64,000 bases of DNA from Vaginimicrobium propionicum (GTDB taxonomy: Bacteria; Actinomycetota; Actinomycetes; Propionibacteriales; Propionibacteriaceae), in the NCBI RefSeq assembly GCF_900155645.1, contig NZ_LT706985.1:1286050-1350049 (forward strand). Direction: 5' to 3'. The notes beneath the pieces were generated by a model. That model had not been told where the DNA came from, did not search any database, and saw nothing but the letters and a program-made list of their open reading frames with translations. Numbering within the stretch: the stretch's first letter is position 1; every line of letters starts with the position of its first letter. Positions 53,457 through 62,327 of the stretch are shown piece by piece. The position numbers and the translations under genes are program-made.

Positions 53457-54371
53457 TTAAGCGTGCAGTACCTCTTCGTGGCGGTGCGAGTACCCCTCTG
53501 GTTCAAGCTGGAGTGTGGTGTGCAGCAGTGCCACCTGGTGATGTTCACTCAGGCAAGTTTCGGCGTCTCGCAGCACTTCAATACTGTGGCCGTCCTCGAA
53601 ACAGTCCTTAGGCAGTACGATATGGGCACTGAAGACTGGCAAACCTGTCCCAACAGTAGAGGCATGCACGTCGTGGACGTCCATGACATGAGGAAGGCTC
53701 AATAAGTGAGTGCGAACTTCCTCCAAATCAAGGCCTTTCGGGGAAAACTCCATCAAAATCCTGCCAGCAGACTTAAGAATCATTATCGCCCTAGGCACGA
53801 TCAACGCAGCGATCACCAAGCTTGCTATCGCATCAGCTGCAAACCACCCAGTGGTAGAAACGACGATTGCGGAAACAATCACCGCCAGCGAGCCGAGTGC
53901 ATCGTTTAACACTTCAAGAAATGCTGCCTTGAGGTTTAGATTCTTATCCCTAGCCCCGGACAACACAACTAGGCTCGCGATATTTCCCGCCAACCCGACG
54001 ATACCGACGAACAATAGGCCGCGCCCGTCGATAGTGGGTGGGTCGGTTAAGCGTCGCACCGCTTCAACAACCGCGTAAGTGCCCACCCCAATCAGCACCA
54101 TCGCCTGACAAGCGGCCGCGATCACCTCAGCCCGCGTCCAACCCCAGGTGCGGCTAGCAGTGGTTGGCTTTGCGGCTAATTTGGCAGCTATCAGAGCCAT
54201 CGCTAACCCCGCTAAATCGGTAAGGACGTGCCCCAAATCAACAACAACCGCCAGACTAGACGTCAAAGCAGCGCCGATAATCTCAACAACAAATACGGTG
54301 AAGGTCACGATAAGCGCGAACCAAAGTCTGCCAGTCACGGCCGGATAAGAATGCTGATGCTGATGCGACAT
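53457..54371 (-). CDS. Cation diffusion facilitator (CzcD/ZitB-like metal exporter)
   Basis: A 304-residue exporter with six membrane helices and a His-rich N-terminus (MSHQHQHS). Helix 2 has DLGHVLTD (HxxxD site) and helix 5 has LEVLNDALGS, where the first ligand is Glu instead of the common His. A cytoplasmic domain (about 205-300) with PHVMDVHDVHAST follows. GAGGAGAAA precedes the ATG. It exports divalent metals such as zinc, manganese or iron. A DtxR-type box lies 118 bases upstream, suggesting iron- or manganese-dependent control. Confidence 0.9.
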   Translation of the reverse strand: MSHQHQHSYPAVTGRLWFALIVTFTVFVVEIIGAALTSSLAVVVDLGHVLTDLAGLAMALIAAKLAAKPTTASRTWGWTRAEVIAAACQAMVLIGVGTYAVVEAVRRLTDPPTIDGRGLLFVGIVGLAGNIASLVVLSGARDKNLNLKAAFLEVLNDALGSLAVIVSAIVVSTTGWFAADAIASLVIAALIVPRAIMILKSAGRILMEFSPKGLDLEEVRTHLLSLPHVMDVHDVHASTVGTGLPVFSAHIVLPKDCFEDGHSIEVLRDAETCLSEHHQVALLHTTLQLEPEGYSHRHEEVLHA

Positions 54372-54488
54372 GAACTTTCTCCTCGCGAACGATACCGGCG
54401 AACCTACTTGGTTTGTTGACGGTGGTTAGCGTCGTCAACACGACTAAAGTCTCTAATCTTTACGAGTAGACACCTGCCTCAGATTGGC

Positions 54489-54507
54489 TTAGGCAAACCT
54501 AACCTAA
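54489..54507. promoter_or_regulatory. DtxR/IdeR-type iron box
   Basis: TTAGGCAAACCTAACCTAA matches the 19-bp DtxR consensus palindrome (TTAGGTTAGCCTAACCTAA) at 16 positions by eye. It lies in the 351-bp divergent gap between the metal exporter and the ABC-F gene; either may be the target. Confidence 0.65.
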
Positions 54508-54607
54508 ACATCAGGCTAGGCGTTGTGGCAGCTTAGGTCAACCCCCCGCTGACTCAACATTGCGAGTCTGGCGACCGACGTGACTCGCTGCTAAAATTAG
54601 CCAGCAG

Positions 54608-54685
54608 ATGAGCTTGGCAATTGTGCCGTTTTCTAACAAGGAGCTACTTTCCGATGACTTTCTGATCTCTACTCAGCCCAGCTGA
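54608..54685 (+). promoter_or_regulatory. Possible leader peptide and attenuator of the ABC-F gene
   Basis: A short frame (ATG 54608 to TGA 54685) encodes 25 residues starting MSLAIVPFSNKELL. TAAAAT ten bases before the ATG could be a -10 box, giving a leaderless message. CTCAGC-CCA-GCTGAG and further pairing follow before the ABC-F start. ABC-F resistance genes are often controlled by such ribosome-stalling leaders. No experiment or alignment supports it yet. Confidence 0.45.
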
Positions 54686-54722
54686 GACGCTGCCCAGTAG
54701 TTCTTGCGTCCTGGAGATCATC

Positions 54723-56348
54723 ATGTCTGCTATTCATCTTGATAATATTTCTTTTTCTTACTCATCTGTGCCGTTGCTAAAGAGACTCAGTTTGCACGTC
54801 AGCGATGGGGAGCGCGCCTGTTTGATTGGTCCCAACGGCTGCGGAAAAACGACGTTGCTCCGCATCACTTCAGGCGACCTGTTACCAGAGCAGGGAACCG
54901 TCAAAATCGACGGGGTAAATACTGATTTGTCCTACTTACCGAGCACTGAAAAATTCAACGGGACTGTCGAAGATTACCTTAATGCCGCGCTGCGTCCACT
55001 GCGAACCATTGCTGCTCAGTTTTACGATGTCTCTGCCAAAATTGAGGAGAGAACCAGTCTTGTTGAAGTAGGTCGAGACTATGACCGGTTACTTGCTCAG
55101 ATGACAAGTTTCGACGTTTGGGCGCTCGATGCTCGAGTTGATGAGGTGCTATCCGGTCTCGGCTTGGAGATGTTTGCCGGGTCAAGGCGTAACAGAGGTT
55201 GGGGAACATTGTCTCCTGGCCAACGCCGTCGCCTTCAACTAGCAGCGACTCTTATCGTTAAACCAGAAGTGTTGATTCTGGACGAACCTAGCAATCATCT
55301 CGATGCTGACGCCGTCAGTTTCCTAACCCAGACAGTTAACAACTGGGGCGGTGCAGTCCTGATGACAAGCCATGACCGAGCGTTCATCGAAGATACCGCA
55401 ACAGTTATTTACGACATGGACGTGGAGGTGTGGAATGCGCTGGCTAAAGCTAAAAGCATGAATAAGGACGTCGGTCTTTACCAGTGTAGGGGCACCTACT
55501 CCAAGTATCTTGCTGAAAAGGCTAGTGCCCGCCGTAGACATGCTGAAGTGCATGCCGTCCAACAAGCCGAAAAACGTAAGCTGCGAAAGCATCGGCAGGC
55601 AGCCAGCAAAATCTCTAGAGGCGGTGTTCGGTTGGCTAACGCTGAGGGTAAAGCAAAAAAGTTCTTTGCTGACCGTGCTGCCACGACGGCTGAACGTCGG
55701 ATCCGAAACGACGATAACCGGTTAGAGACTCTCATTAGCCAAGAAGTACGTAAACCCCGTAGCTATGACTTGTCGTTCCCGTTTGAGCAACCAGCCAGCC
55801 GCACGGGGGTAGCAGTATCTGCCAGGCGAGCCGCAGTGAAGCACCGTTTGGCGCCCGTCAGTTTCGACCTCACCTACGGCGAGCACCTGCTTGTCACCGG
55901 GGCTAATGGGGCAGGTAAATCCACGCTACTGAACTGGATCTATACCGGGCAGCCGCCCAATGATGCCGATGCTAGTGGGACAATCTCCTGCGACAAGCCG
56001 GTCAGTATCGTTCCTCAACACCTACCGCTTAAGCACGATCCGGGATTCACCACGGAAATTTGGCACATGGGAATCGGTGAAATCGGAAAAGGAATACTGC
56101 ACCCGTCACTTTGGGTAACCCCGGTTCCTGAATTGTCTGCCGGTAATCAACGCAGAGCGCAAATCGCAATAGCGCTCGCAACAGCCCCAGCCATACTCAT
56201 CATTGATGAACCAACCAACTATCTCGACTTGGATGCAATGCAAGCGTTAGAAGAAGCGCTAATCAATTGGACGGGGACACTGATTATCGCCAGCCACGAC
56301 CGATGGCTCATTAACCACTGGCAGGGCAGAACAATCCATACCCACTAG
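54723..56348 (+). CDS. ABC-F ATPase, antibiotic-resistance (ribosome protection) type
   Basis: A 541-residue protein with two ATPase domains and no membrane helix. Domain 1 has GPNGCGKTT, TLSPGQRRRLQLA and LILDEPSNHLDAD; domain 2 has GANGAGKST, ELSAGNQRRAQIA and LIIDEPTNYLDLD. The linker between (about 265-350) is long and Lys/Arg-rich, as in ribosome-binding ABC-F proteins. Members displace macrolides, lincosamides or related drugs from the ribosome; housekeeping ABC-F factors such as EttA are the alternative. The Gly/Pro and Ala/Gly variations in the signatures and the possible leader support the resistance branch. Substrate unknown. Confidence 0.82.
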   Translation: MSAIHLDNISFSYSSVPLLKRLSLHVSDGERACLIGPNGCGKTTLLRITSGDLLPEQGTVKIDGVNTDLSYLPSTEKFNGTVEDYLNAALRPLRTIAAQFYDVSAKIEERTSLVEVGRDYDRLLAQMTSFDVWALDARVDEVLSGLGLEMFAGSRRNRGWGTLSPGQRRRLQLAATLIVKPEVLILDEPSNHLDADAVSFLTQTVNNWGGAVLMTSHDRAFIEDTATVIYDMDVEVWNALAKAKSMNKDVGLYQCRGTYSKYLAEKASARRRHAEVHAVQQAEKRKLRKHRQAASKISRGGVRLANAEGKAKKFFADRAATTAERRIRNDDNRLETLISQEVRKPRSYDLSFPFEQPASRTGVAVSARRAAVKHRLAPVSFDLTYGEHLLVTGANGAGKSTLLNWIYTGQPPNDADASGTISCDKPVSIVPQHLPLKHDPGFTTEIWHMGIGEIGKGILHPSLWVTPVPELSAGNQRRAQIAIALATAPAILIIDEPTNYLDLDAMQALEEALINWTGTLIIASHDRWLINHWQGRTIHTH

Positions 56349-56409
56349 AACTCGACTTCGGGTTAATGATCGAAATATGTGGACAGAATCATCATTTTTT
56401 TGGGTCTGA

Positions 56410-56610
56410 CCAAGGGTTTAGGGGTTCACATAGGCTGTGAGGGCACGCGACGTCACGGGTGCTGGAAATCAGCCGTATATGGTCAATTGCGGTGATGATC
56501 CTCGGTGCGTGAACGTTTGCTTCCAAGAAGTCTTTATCCCCCCCCGTGACCAAGACGTCGGCTCCGCAAGCAATCGCGGCGCGCAAAAATTGCGTAACGT
56601 CAATTATCAA
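56410..56610 (-). pseudogene. C-terminal fragment of a PIN-domain toxin
   Basis: The minus strand reads VTQFLRAAIACGADVLVTGG then DKDFLEANVHAPRIITA, the C-terminal third of PIN-domain ribonucleases (usual VTGDKDFL, here with one extra Gly from a C8 run). The N-terminal two thirds, with the first catalytic aspartate, are missing because the RhuM gene abuts at 56607. It is not functional. Confidence 0.6.
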
Positions 56611-57644
56611 GGAGTATCGCGCTCTGCGTTTTTGGCTCTCGTTTCGAGCCTTTTGATGGTTTCTAGATAGTCCCGCTCGACCTGAGAAAGTGTATGTGTC
56701 TGATATTTGCGGTACTCAGTAGTTGCCTTTTTGATCGCATTCTGATGACTAACTTTTCCGGCTCCTTGGAGTTGCTGTTGCCCAGTTGCTGCCAGAATGC
56801 TGTCAAGGTGCTCAACGTAGTCGCTCATGTGCATAGGACGGTGATTCATAGCTTGAACTTCCGCAAAATCAAAATAACCGGAAACAAGACGATTCAGCAC
56901 CCTGAGCTCGTCCTCTTTCAAGTAGTTCTTAGCCACCTTCACTTCCGCGAGCGTGGGTTGGCCGCCCTTGAAAGTAGTCAGTCCCATGAAAGGCTTGGAA
57001 GCGTCCGCCCGCTCATGAATTATTTCCGCCGCTGTGTGCCCGTGAGCCGCGTAATGCAACTTGTTCTGAACCATCTTGAAAAACGCAATCGAGTCTTGGC
57101 TTCTCGGGTCGTAGTCCACACTGGTGGCATACAGATCCAACACTTGTCGGTACATAACTTTTTCCGAGGAGCGGATATCACGAATCCGCTCGAGAAGTTC
57201 ATACCAGTAAGATCCGCCACCGAGGCTCTTAAGTCGCTCGTCATCTAAGGTGAAACCTTTGAGAAGGTACTCTTTTAACCTCTCAGTCGCCCAACGTCTA
57301 AACTGCGTGGCAGTCTTTGATCTAATCCGGTACCCCAGGGAAATAATCATGTCAAGGTTGTAGTGCGGTAGTACTCTCGCTACCTTGCGGCTACCCTCAA
57401 GACGAACCTGTCGGAATTCCCGACAGGTTGCCTCCTCGTCCAATTCTCCCTCGGCATAGATATTGCCGATATGTTCCACAACATTAGACCTAGAACTCTG
57501 AAAAAGCTCCGCCATCTGCTGCTGCGTGAGCCAAACCGTCTCACCCTCAAGCCTGACCTCAATACTGACCGGGCTCTCAGGATCCTGATAAATCAGCATC
57601 TGCCCGTTTGACTCAGCGGGTCGTTCACCGTCCTCTACGGTCAT
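56607..57644 (-). CDS. RhuM-family protein
   Basis: A 345-residue member of the RhuM family (after a Salmonella pathogenicity-island protein). SIEVRLEGETVWLTQQQMAE is a helix-turn-helix-like start, GSRKVARVLPHYNLDMIISL and YRIRSKTATQFRRWATERLK are the core motif. A C-terminal YFDFAEVQAMNHRPM follows. The start at 57644 is used because GGAGG lies 8 bases upstream; an ATG at 57659 would include it. RhuM genes travel on mobile or defence-related islands; the biochemical role is not known. Confidence 0.88.
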   Translation of the reverse strand: MTVEDGERPAESNGQMLIYQDPESPVSIEVRLEGETVWLTQQQMAELFQSSRSNVVEHIGNIYAEGELDEEATCREFRQVRLEGSRKVARVLPHYNLDMIISLGYRIRSKTATQFRRWATERLKEYLLKGFTLDDERLKSLGGGSYWYELLERIRDIRSSEKVMYRQVLDLYATSVDYDPRSQDSIAFFKMVQNKLHYAAHGHTAAEIIHERADASKPFMGLTTFKGGQPTLAEVKVAKNYLKEDELRVLNRLVSGYFDFAEVQAMNHRPMHMSDYVEHLDSILAATGQQQLQGAGKVSHQNAIKKATTEYRKYQTHTLSQVERDYLETIKRLETRAKNAERDTP

Positions 57645-57717
57645 GGAACTGCCCTCCATACGAAAATATCTATTCAGGTTACTTGCGTTCGCCCATAAGT
57701 AACTAACTCACACCCCA

Positions 57718-57963
57718 TCAACCACTAAATGTTTCCTGCCGCAATCGTTCGCGAGTTTTCTGATCAAGCAAGCTTTTAGGAATACCTTGAATCGCACCCT
57801 CAAGAGCAAGTAACGAGTGCAGACAGGTGAATTGAGGGTGAACACGCCACCACGCCTCTACGCTGCCTACGTCGGCTAGCTTCTCAGGGGAGTCAATCCC
57901 TACCTCGATAAGTGCCTGCGCTAGCTTCGGCCCGATATTTGGAAGATCAGTCAAGTCATTCAT
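57718..57963 (-). CDS. TfoX C-terminal-domain protein
   Basis: An 81-residue protein consisting only of the TfoX C-terminal domain (LTDLPNIGPKLAQALIEVGI and CLHSLLALEGAIQGI), a helix-hairpin-helix-like fold. Full TfoX controls competence in Proteobacteria; stand-alone domains are common in other bacteria with unknown role. The start overlaps the end of the upstream 66-residue gene. Confidence 0.82.
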   Translation of the reverse strand: MNDLTDLPNIGPKLAQALIEVGIDSPEKLADVGSVEAWWRVHPQFTCLHSLLALEGAIQGIPKSLLDQKTRERLRQETFSG

Positions 57964-58156
57964 CAGCGCTCCATTCTTCCAGCCCGAAAGCACTTAGCGC
58001 AATCTCAAATCCTCGCTTCATTACCGCCAGATCCTCCGGATTAACCTGATGCGTTCGCAGCCGTACCGGCCCTACCAGTGGCACCCTCGACACAAGATGG
58101 AATGGATGGTGGAGGCTGACGCGAGTTTTGGGGTGTAGCCAGTTGCGTATCCCCAT
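57956..58156 (-). CDS. Small protein of unknown function (66 aa)
   Basis: I do not recognise this 66-residue protein. A strong ribosome site (AAGGAGG) precedes ATG 58156, and its end overlaps the TfoX-domain gene by 8 bases, both signs of real translation. The first half is basic and His-rich, the second acidic. No domain or membrane segment is seen. Confidence 0.55.
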   Translation of the reverse strand: MGIRNWLHPKTRVSLHHPFHLVSRVPLVGPVRLRTHQVNPEDLAVMKRGFEIALSAFGLEEWSADE

Positions 58157-58182
58157 ATCAGGTTCCTCCTTATGGTTTTAGG

Positions 58183-58392
58183 ATGGGTGTCATGAAGTTC
58201 GGAATGCGTAAACCCTCGCTCAAACGCTCGATTAAGGCTCGCACGACAGGTCGAGCAAAGCGAGCCGTGAAACGTGCTCTCATTCCTGGCTACGGACGCA
58301 AAGGCATGGGATTCATCAAGAACCCGAAAAAGTCAATGAAGAACTCGGTCTACAAGCGCACCACATTCAGCATCTGGGATCTCTTCAAATAA
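58183..58392 (+). CDS. Small basic protein, phage/plasmid type
   Basis: A 69-residue, strongly basic protein (or 66 residues from ATG 58192). KFGMRKPSLKRSIKARTTGR followed by KRALIPGYGRKGMGFIKNP is a pattern I associate with small uncharacterised proteins of phages and mobile elements. No membrane segment. It is divergent from the 66-residue gene. Its function is unknown. Confidence 0.6.
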   Translation: MGVMKFGMRKPSLKRSIKARTTGRAKRAVKRALIPGYGRKGMGFIKNPKKSMKNSVYKRTTFSIWDLFK

Positions 58393-58678
58393 ACCCCTTA
58401 CAGCCCTCAGAAACCCAACGAGCCTCGCTGAAAGCACCTGTAGAAAGAGTTGGTGGGCTTGAAGATGCTGCGAACCTGTCGGCGTCAAGGAAATCGGGAT
58501 CGTTCAGTGCGCCTCGACCTCTGGTCGTGAGTGGGCTTGAACTATGTTGAGAAGCACACAACTTCAATGCGCACCCTTGACGACATGACCGCCTGGGCGT
58601 AAGGAAATAGGTGATAGATCTCCGGTCAGGCCTCTAATCCCATTAGGGAAAATGCACAAATGACCGGGGTCTTTTATT
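58393..58678. other. Non-coding stretch after the small basic gene
   Basis: About 285 bases with only short frames in both strands and no ribosome site. It appears to be degenerated phage or plasmid DNA continuous with the remnants that follow. Confidence 0.4.
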
Positions 58679-58891
58679 TTAGGAAGTTGATCTACAAGCG
58701 CTGGCGACAGTGACCTGGGTATCGAATGGTTCGTCGATGAAGACTTCGTCGTGGATGTGCATGACAATCGCGTGGCCGGTCTTTTCGATGCGGGTGATGG
58801 CCTCAGCTAGCAGGTCGCGGACGGTGGCTTGAACGATGCTCTCTGTGAGCTTCCCGCCGTAGGTTTCTAGCCGGCACCATTTGCGGGCAAT
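58679..58891 (-). pseudogene. C-terminal remnant of a phage-type DNA polymerase (PolA family)
   Basis: The minus strand from 58891 to the TAA at 58679 reads ARKWCRLETYGGKLTESIVQ, then ATVRDLLAEAITRIEKTGH and AIVMHIHDEVFIDE. This is the polymerase motif C region of family A polymerases (ENIVQA...RDLL and VxHDE) found in phages. The N-terminal domains and the finger region are missing, and the C-terminus is short. It is a dead fragment, the clearest sign of an old prophage or plasmid here. Confidence 0.75.
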
Positions 58892-58933
58892 GCATTGCCT
58901 ATGGGGATAATTCTTAGATTTCGTTAGCGGGCT

Positions 58934-59187
58934 TCAGCCTAGGGAGGTTTCGCTCAGTTCTGGCAGCGCTTTAAGAAAGTGAATCGTCTCAATTCCTGCT
59001 TGGTTCATTACTTCAAGAGTTAACTCCGTGAGAGTTTCGTGGTCTTCTGCATCTGAGGATCCCGCATGGATTACTTGAGTTAAGTCGCAAAACCGAATAC
59101 CTCGATGAGAGCATATCCAACATTCTTCAACAGATCCCGTAAGTACTCTTTATCAAGTTTCCCTTTAAGCGGTTCCTGTGGAGGTAG
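58934..59187 (-). pseudogene. Frameshifted gene remnant of unknown function
   Basis: One minus-strand frame reads PPQEPLKGKLDKEYLRDLLK and NVGYALIEVFGFA before a stop at 59080. In the overlapping frame the reading continues as DLTQVIHAGSSDAEDHETLT and on to ETIHFLKALPELSETSLG, stop 58934. The two halves join by one frameshift near 59085. The composition looks like coding sequence. I do not recognise the family. It overlaps the promoter side of the next plus-strand gene. Confidence 0.5.
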
Positions 59188-59262
59188 CAGTAGCACGAGT
59201 AGTGGCCGGGGAATTTGCTTGATACAGTCGTCGTGTATACGCTATCGCAATCCGGAGGAATA

Positions 59263-60774
59263 ATGAAGAATTGGTTGCGTACCATGGCTGCTTTTGCAGG
59301 CGTAGCGGCCCTGACACTGGGAAGCGCTGTTACCGCTACAGCAGCAAATAGCGTAGATGAAGGTAGTAACATTAAGAGTTTCGAGGTTACTTGGAGCGAC
59401 AACGTCGATCGGTACGACCCGGCGCTTAAAGGTACCGAAGTATACATGCCCTTTTATTGCGAGGTCTACGAATTTAAAAATGGTAAGAAAACAGGCTCCC
59501 TGCTTGGCTATGAGTGGCCAATGCTCAAACTCACTGTTGGCAAAGATGAAACAATTCCCCTCAATATAAACCTCAACAAGCCCGAGTACGAGGGTGTTGA
59601 CAAGATAGGCGTTCAGGACTGCTACCAATATCGCGACGGGAAGTGGGGACCAAGCCAGTTCTCTTATTCAACTGGCTATCATGCTGGCGTTAAAACTCTC
59701 GCCATGGATCAGCAGGCCAACACCGATTTCAAGTTTAAGTTGACCGAAGGCGAGTGGGACGGAGAAACCTACCTTGGGGTGATCCCTGAGGGAAAGGCTC
59801 CGAAAGTAAGCATTGGTCTAAAGGTGACTCAGGAAGGTAACACCACCACTCTCACCAATAAGGACAACAAGCCTGCAGTAAACACTTATGTTTTTGCTGA
59901 TGGAGCCGACCATAGACCTTCCGCTGAAGTAGATGAGGTGAGCCGCGAAGATACTCGCATTACTCGGGCATCCATCGGCAACGACTTGAATCTCTTCTCC
60001 GGTTACACAGGTCGTTATAAGGAATACACTTTAACTGCTTCCATTGACGATCCCGAGGAGGCCAAGCTCTTCCGTATTGAAAGCGTTGAGGGAAACGAGT
60101 CCGATGGTTGGACAGTTAACCTAAGCTCTGTTATCCGGAAGATTACCCCCGAGGCTCCGACCGTTGTAGATTCCAATAAGTGCGGCGTTGCTGGCACGGT
60201 TCAGGTTCCTGAGTCCAAGTACTTTGACTACGAGCAGGTTCAGAAAGGCACCACTGTCTCGGTGGCGGCGCTACTGAAACAGGATTTCAAGGACAAGTTC
60301 GTGGTTGAGGGCGACACCAAGTGGGAGCTGAGTGTTGCTTCTAAGCCGTGCCCACTAGGCCCAGCTGAACAGTTGGCAACTCCGGTTGCTCCGAAGCTGA
60401 TCAATCCCTCCGCGGATGATCCTTCTTCTTGCGCCGTCGAACCTTACGTGACGATCAAGGAAACCGAAGGCGTTGCCTATACCGTTACTGCAAACGGTGT
60501 TGAGCTGAAGGCTAACAAAGATGGCAAGTACATCTACCCGTACAACTCGAAGGTAGAAGTTAAGGCCTCCACATTGGACGGTTACTTCTTAGCTGAAGAC
60601 GCTGTAACTGAGTGGACCTGGGACAGCCACGATACTGCAATGAACCCAGCATGCAAGCCGACCCAACCGAGGAAGAAGCTCCCTTCAACTGGTGCTGAGG
60701 TCACTTCCCTACTCGGCATCTCCGCTCTACTGCTCCTTGCAGGCGGTGCGCTAACCGCACGCAGGTTCAAGTAA
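59263..60774 (+). CDS. LPSTG-anchored surface protein
   Basis: A 503-residue protein with signal peptide 1-28 (cleavage after ATAA) and C-terminal LPSTG (473-477), hydrophobic helix and ARRFK, a sortase signal. The ATG at 59263 follows GGAGG. The mature part has several beta-rich segments, one resembling an SpaA-like wall domain (residues about 60-150, FKLTEGEWDGETYLG), and paired cysteines in the last third. No enzymatic motif was found. It ends at a good terminator. It is probably an adhesin or wall protein of unknown binding partner. Confidence 0.82.
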   Translation: MKNWLRTMAAFAGVAALTLGSAVTATAANSVDEGSNIKSFEVTWSDNVDRYDPALKGTEVYMPFYCEVYEFKNGKKTGSLLGYEWPMLKLTVGKDETIPLNINLNKPEYEGVDKIGVQDCYQYRDGKWGPSQFSYSTGYHAGVKTLAMDQQANTDFKFKLTEGEWDGETYLGVIPEGKAPKVSIGLKVTQEGNTTTLTNKDNKPAVNTYVFADGADHRPSAEVDEVSREDTRITRASIGNDLNLFSGYTGRYKEYTLTASIDDPEEAKLFRIESVEGNESDGWTVNLSSVIRKITPEAPTVVDSNKCGVAGTVQVPESKYFDYEQVQKGTTVSVAALLKQDFKDKFVVEGDTKWELSVASKPCPLGPAEQLATPVAPKLINPSADDPSSCAVEPYVTIKETEGVAYTVTANGVELKANKDGKYIYPYNSKVEVKASTLDGYFLAEDAVTEWTWDSHDTAMNPACKPTQPRKKLPSTGAEVTSLLGISALLLLAGGALTARRFK

Positions 60775-60820
60775 CCAACTAGCAACATGCAGCCTACCTA
60801 CAGGCATTAGCTGCAAAACC

Positions 60821-60863
60821 ACCCCCGGAAGGGAACTGAGATCACTCAGATTCTTTCCGGGGG
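60821..60863 (+). terminator. Rho-independent terminator after the LPSTG gene
   Basis: ACCCCCGGAA pairs with TTCCGGGGGT, with a further small hairpin (CTGAG-ATCA-CTCAG) inside the loop. TCACTTTA follows. Confidence 0.75.
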
Positions 60864-60936
60864 TTCACTTTACCCACCCCACCTATTCTCGTTCGCGTCT
60901 AGTCATAATCGCCCAGTTCAAGCTCAGGATTTTGGG

Positions 60937-62225
60937 TTAATACCCAAAATGTGTGTATGGCTGCGGCGTGTCGTGGCTTGTTTTCATCGTCCGGCCCAGC
61001 CTTTACGGATGTGTAGGGAGCCGTCTTGGAAGCTGGTGTCGTAGTCGATAGCGGTGTCGTAGTCTGCCGGGCCAGCAGGGCCTGGGGATGACGGTTTTGG
61101 TTTGGCTTGGTCGGTGTTATGGCGGTGGGTGGTCAGCCAGGCAACCGGGTCTGCCGGGTCAATAGATTTTTGGTTTAACAGCCACTTGACCGCTGTCTTC
61201 ATGTGAGCTTCGCTCATGCCTCGATGCGCATTAAGTAGACGATGGATCTGGGCGTTAACACTGCCTTCGAGGCGACTTGTGGTGGCTTGAATATCGGCTC
61301 GGTCGAATTGGGGGTCGAGCCAGGTGAACAAGTGGCCGGCTCTAGCGAGACGTTCTAGGCGTTTATAGGCCCGCCGAACCCGCTCATGGGTCCACCACCA
61401 CTGCTGGTGCCCGACGGGGTCTATGCCGTAGCTTTTCTCGTTGATAAACCCCCGATAGAGGCGATAGAAGTCTTGCAGCAGGCTAAGCCACTCACCTGCG
61501 CCTTGAGATGTTTTAGTGGCCACTAGCCGGTTAGCTAGCTCAAGTAATGCCTTGCCAGCATCACTTTGAGGACGCCTGGTCAAATCAGTGATGGTGTTAG
61601 CCCGAACATGAAACAAGCAGCGTTGAACCAGGGTGCCTGGCCAGGTCAGGCGTAACGCTTTAGCCACCCCAGCCCCACCGTCGGTGACCACCACGGCCGG
61701 GGCAGGCAACCTACTCATCAACGCCCGATAAGCAGCAGAATTTTCGTGGGCGCACCACTGCCAATCAACAATCTTCTTCCCGTTAGTGGCAGTGATCAGA
61801 CACCAGTCGTAAGCAAGATAGATGCCGTCAAGCAGCACCTGATCATAGACCTCACCAGTAACTGGCGGTTTAGGAACCTCGACCTGCCAGCACCAGCTGA
61901 TCTTATTGGCAAAAGAAGTTTTCGCTAGCCCAAGCTGACGCGCCGTAAATCCCTCCAAAAGCCATTTAGCGAAAAGTCTGGCTTGGGCTTTAGCCGTCAC
62001 ATCAGGACGGGCTTGAGTCGTCGAGGCCCCGCAAGATTTACACCGCCAACGCGTCCGCCCTGCGCTAGTACGACCATTCTTGACCAGCTTCGAACCGCAT
62101 ACTCCACAAACAGGTTGATTGCAAGCACCCTTCACACCACATGCTCTCAAAGCATGTGTAAACCCCTAAAACCCCAAGTCAAACCAAGAAAAACAGCGAT
62201 TCTATACACACATTTTGGGTATTAA
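60937..62225 (-). mobile_element. IS1249-like insertion sequence (IS256 family)
   Basis: The 22-bp ends at 60937-60958 and 62204-62225 are perfect inverted repeats, reading TTAATACCCAAAATG inward, and enclose one transposase gene. No target duplication was clear. The right end abuts a broken IS3 transposase, suggesting insertion into older element DNA. Confidence 0.88.
60984..62150 (-). CDS. IS1249-type transposase (IS256/mutator family)
   Basis: A 388-residue transposase. An N-terminal zinc ribbon (CGVCGSKLVKNG and WRCKSCG) is followed by the DDE core: Asp in VLLDGIYLAYD, Asp in VVVTDGGAGVAKAL and Glu in SRLEGSVNAQIHRLL. C-terminal residues about 355-388 are Pro/Asp-rich. The frame is intact and both ends are present, so the element may be active. 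Confidence 0.9.
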   Translation of the reverse strand: MRACGVKGACNQPVCGVCGSKLVKNGRTSAGRTRWRCKSCGASTTQARPDVTAKAQARLFAKWLLEGFTARQLGLAKTSFANKISWCWQVEVPKPPVTGEVYDQVLLDGIYLAYDWCLITATNGKKIVDWQWCAHENSAAYRALMSRLPAPAVVVTDGGAGVAKALRLTWPGTLVQRCLFHVRANTITDLTRRPQSDAGKALLELANRLVATKTSQGAGEWLSLLQDFYRLYRGFINEKSYGIDPVGHQQWWWTHERVRRAYKRLERLARAGHLFTWLDPQFDRADIQATTSRLEGSVNAQIHRLLNAHRGMSEAHMKTAVKWLLNQKSIDPADPVAWLTTHRHNTDQAKPKPSSPGPAGPADYDTAIDYDTSFQDGSLHIRKGWAGR

Positions 62226-62327
62226 CTCAGAAAATGAGCGTCCTAAGTGGACACTTAATTCTTATCTGGAGGGCGGGTTCATCACCGCTAGGGGTTATCG
62301 GACTGCTAAAAGACGCCTACCCAACAT

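Noticed and set aside
56370..56400. TGTGGACA near 56380 as an IS3 end
   Set aside because: It resembles the IS3 terminal sequence, but no matching second end or transposase piece is found nearby; chance is more likely.
56527..56534. C8 tract as a second phase-variation site
   Set aside because: It lies in a truncated PIN-domain remnant, so a frame change would have no product to switch.
58564..58767. Minus-strand frame of 67 codons
   Set aside because: It overlaps the polymerase remnant in a different frame, has no ribosome site, and its composition looks random; the adjacent frame gives a clear polymerase match.
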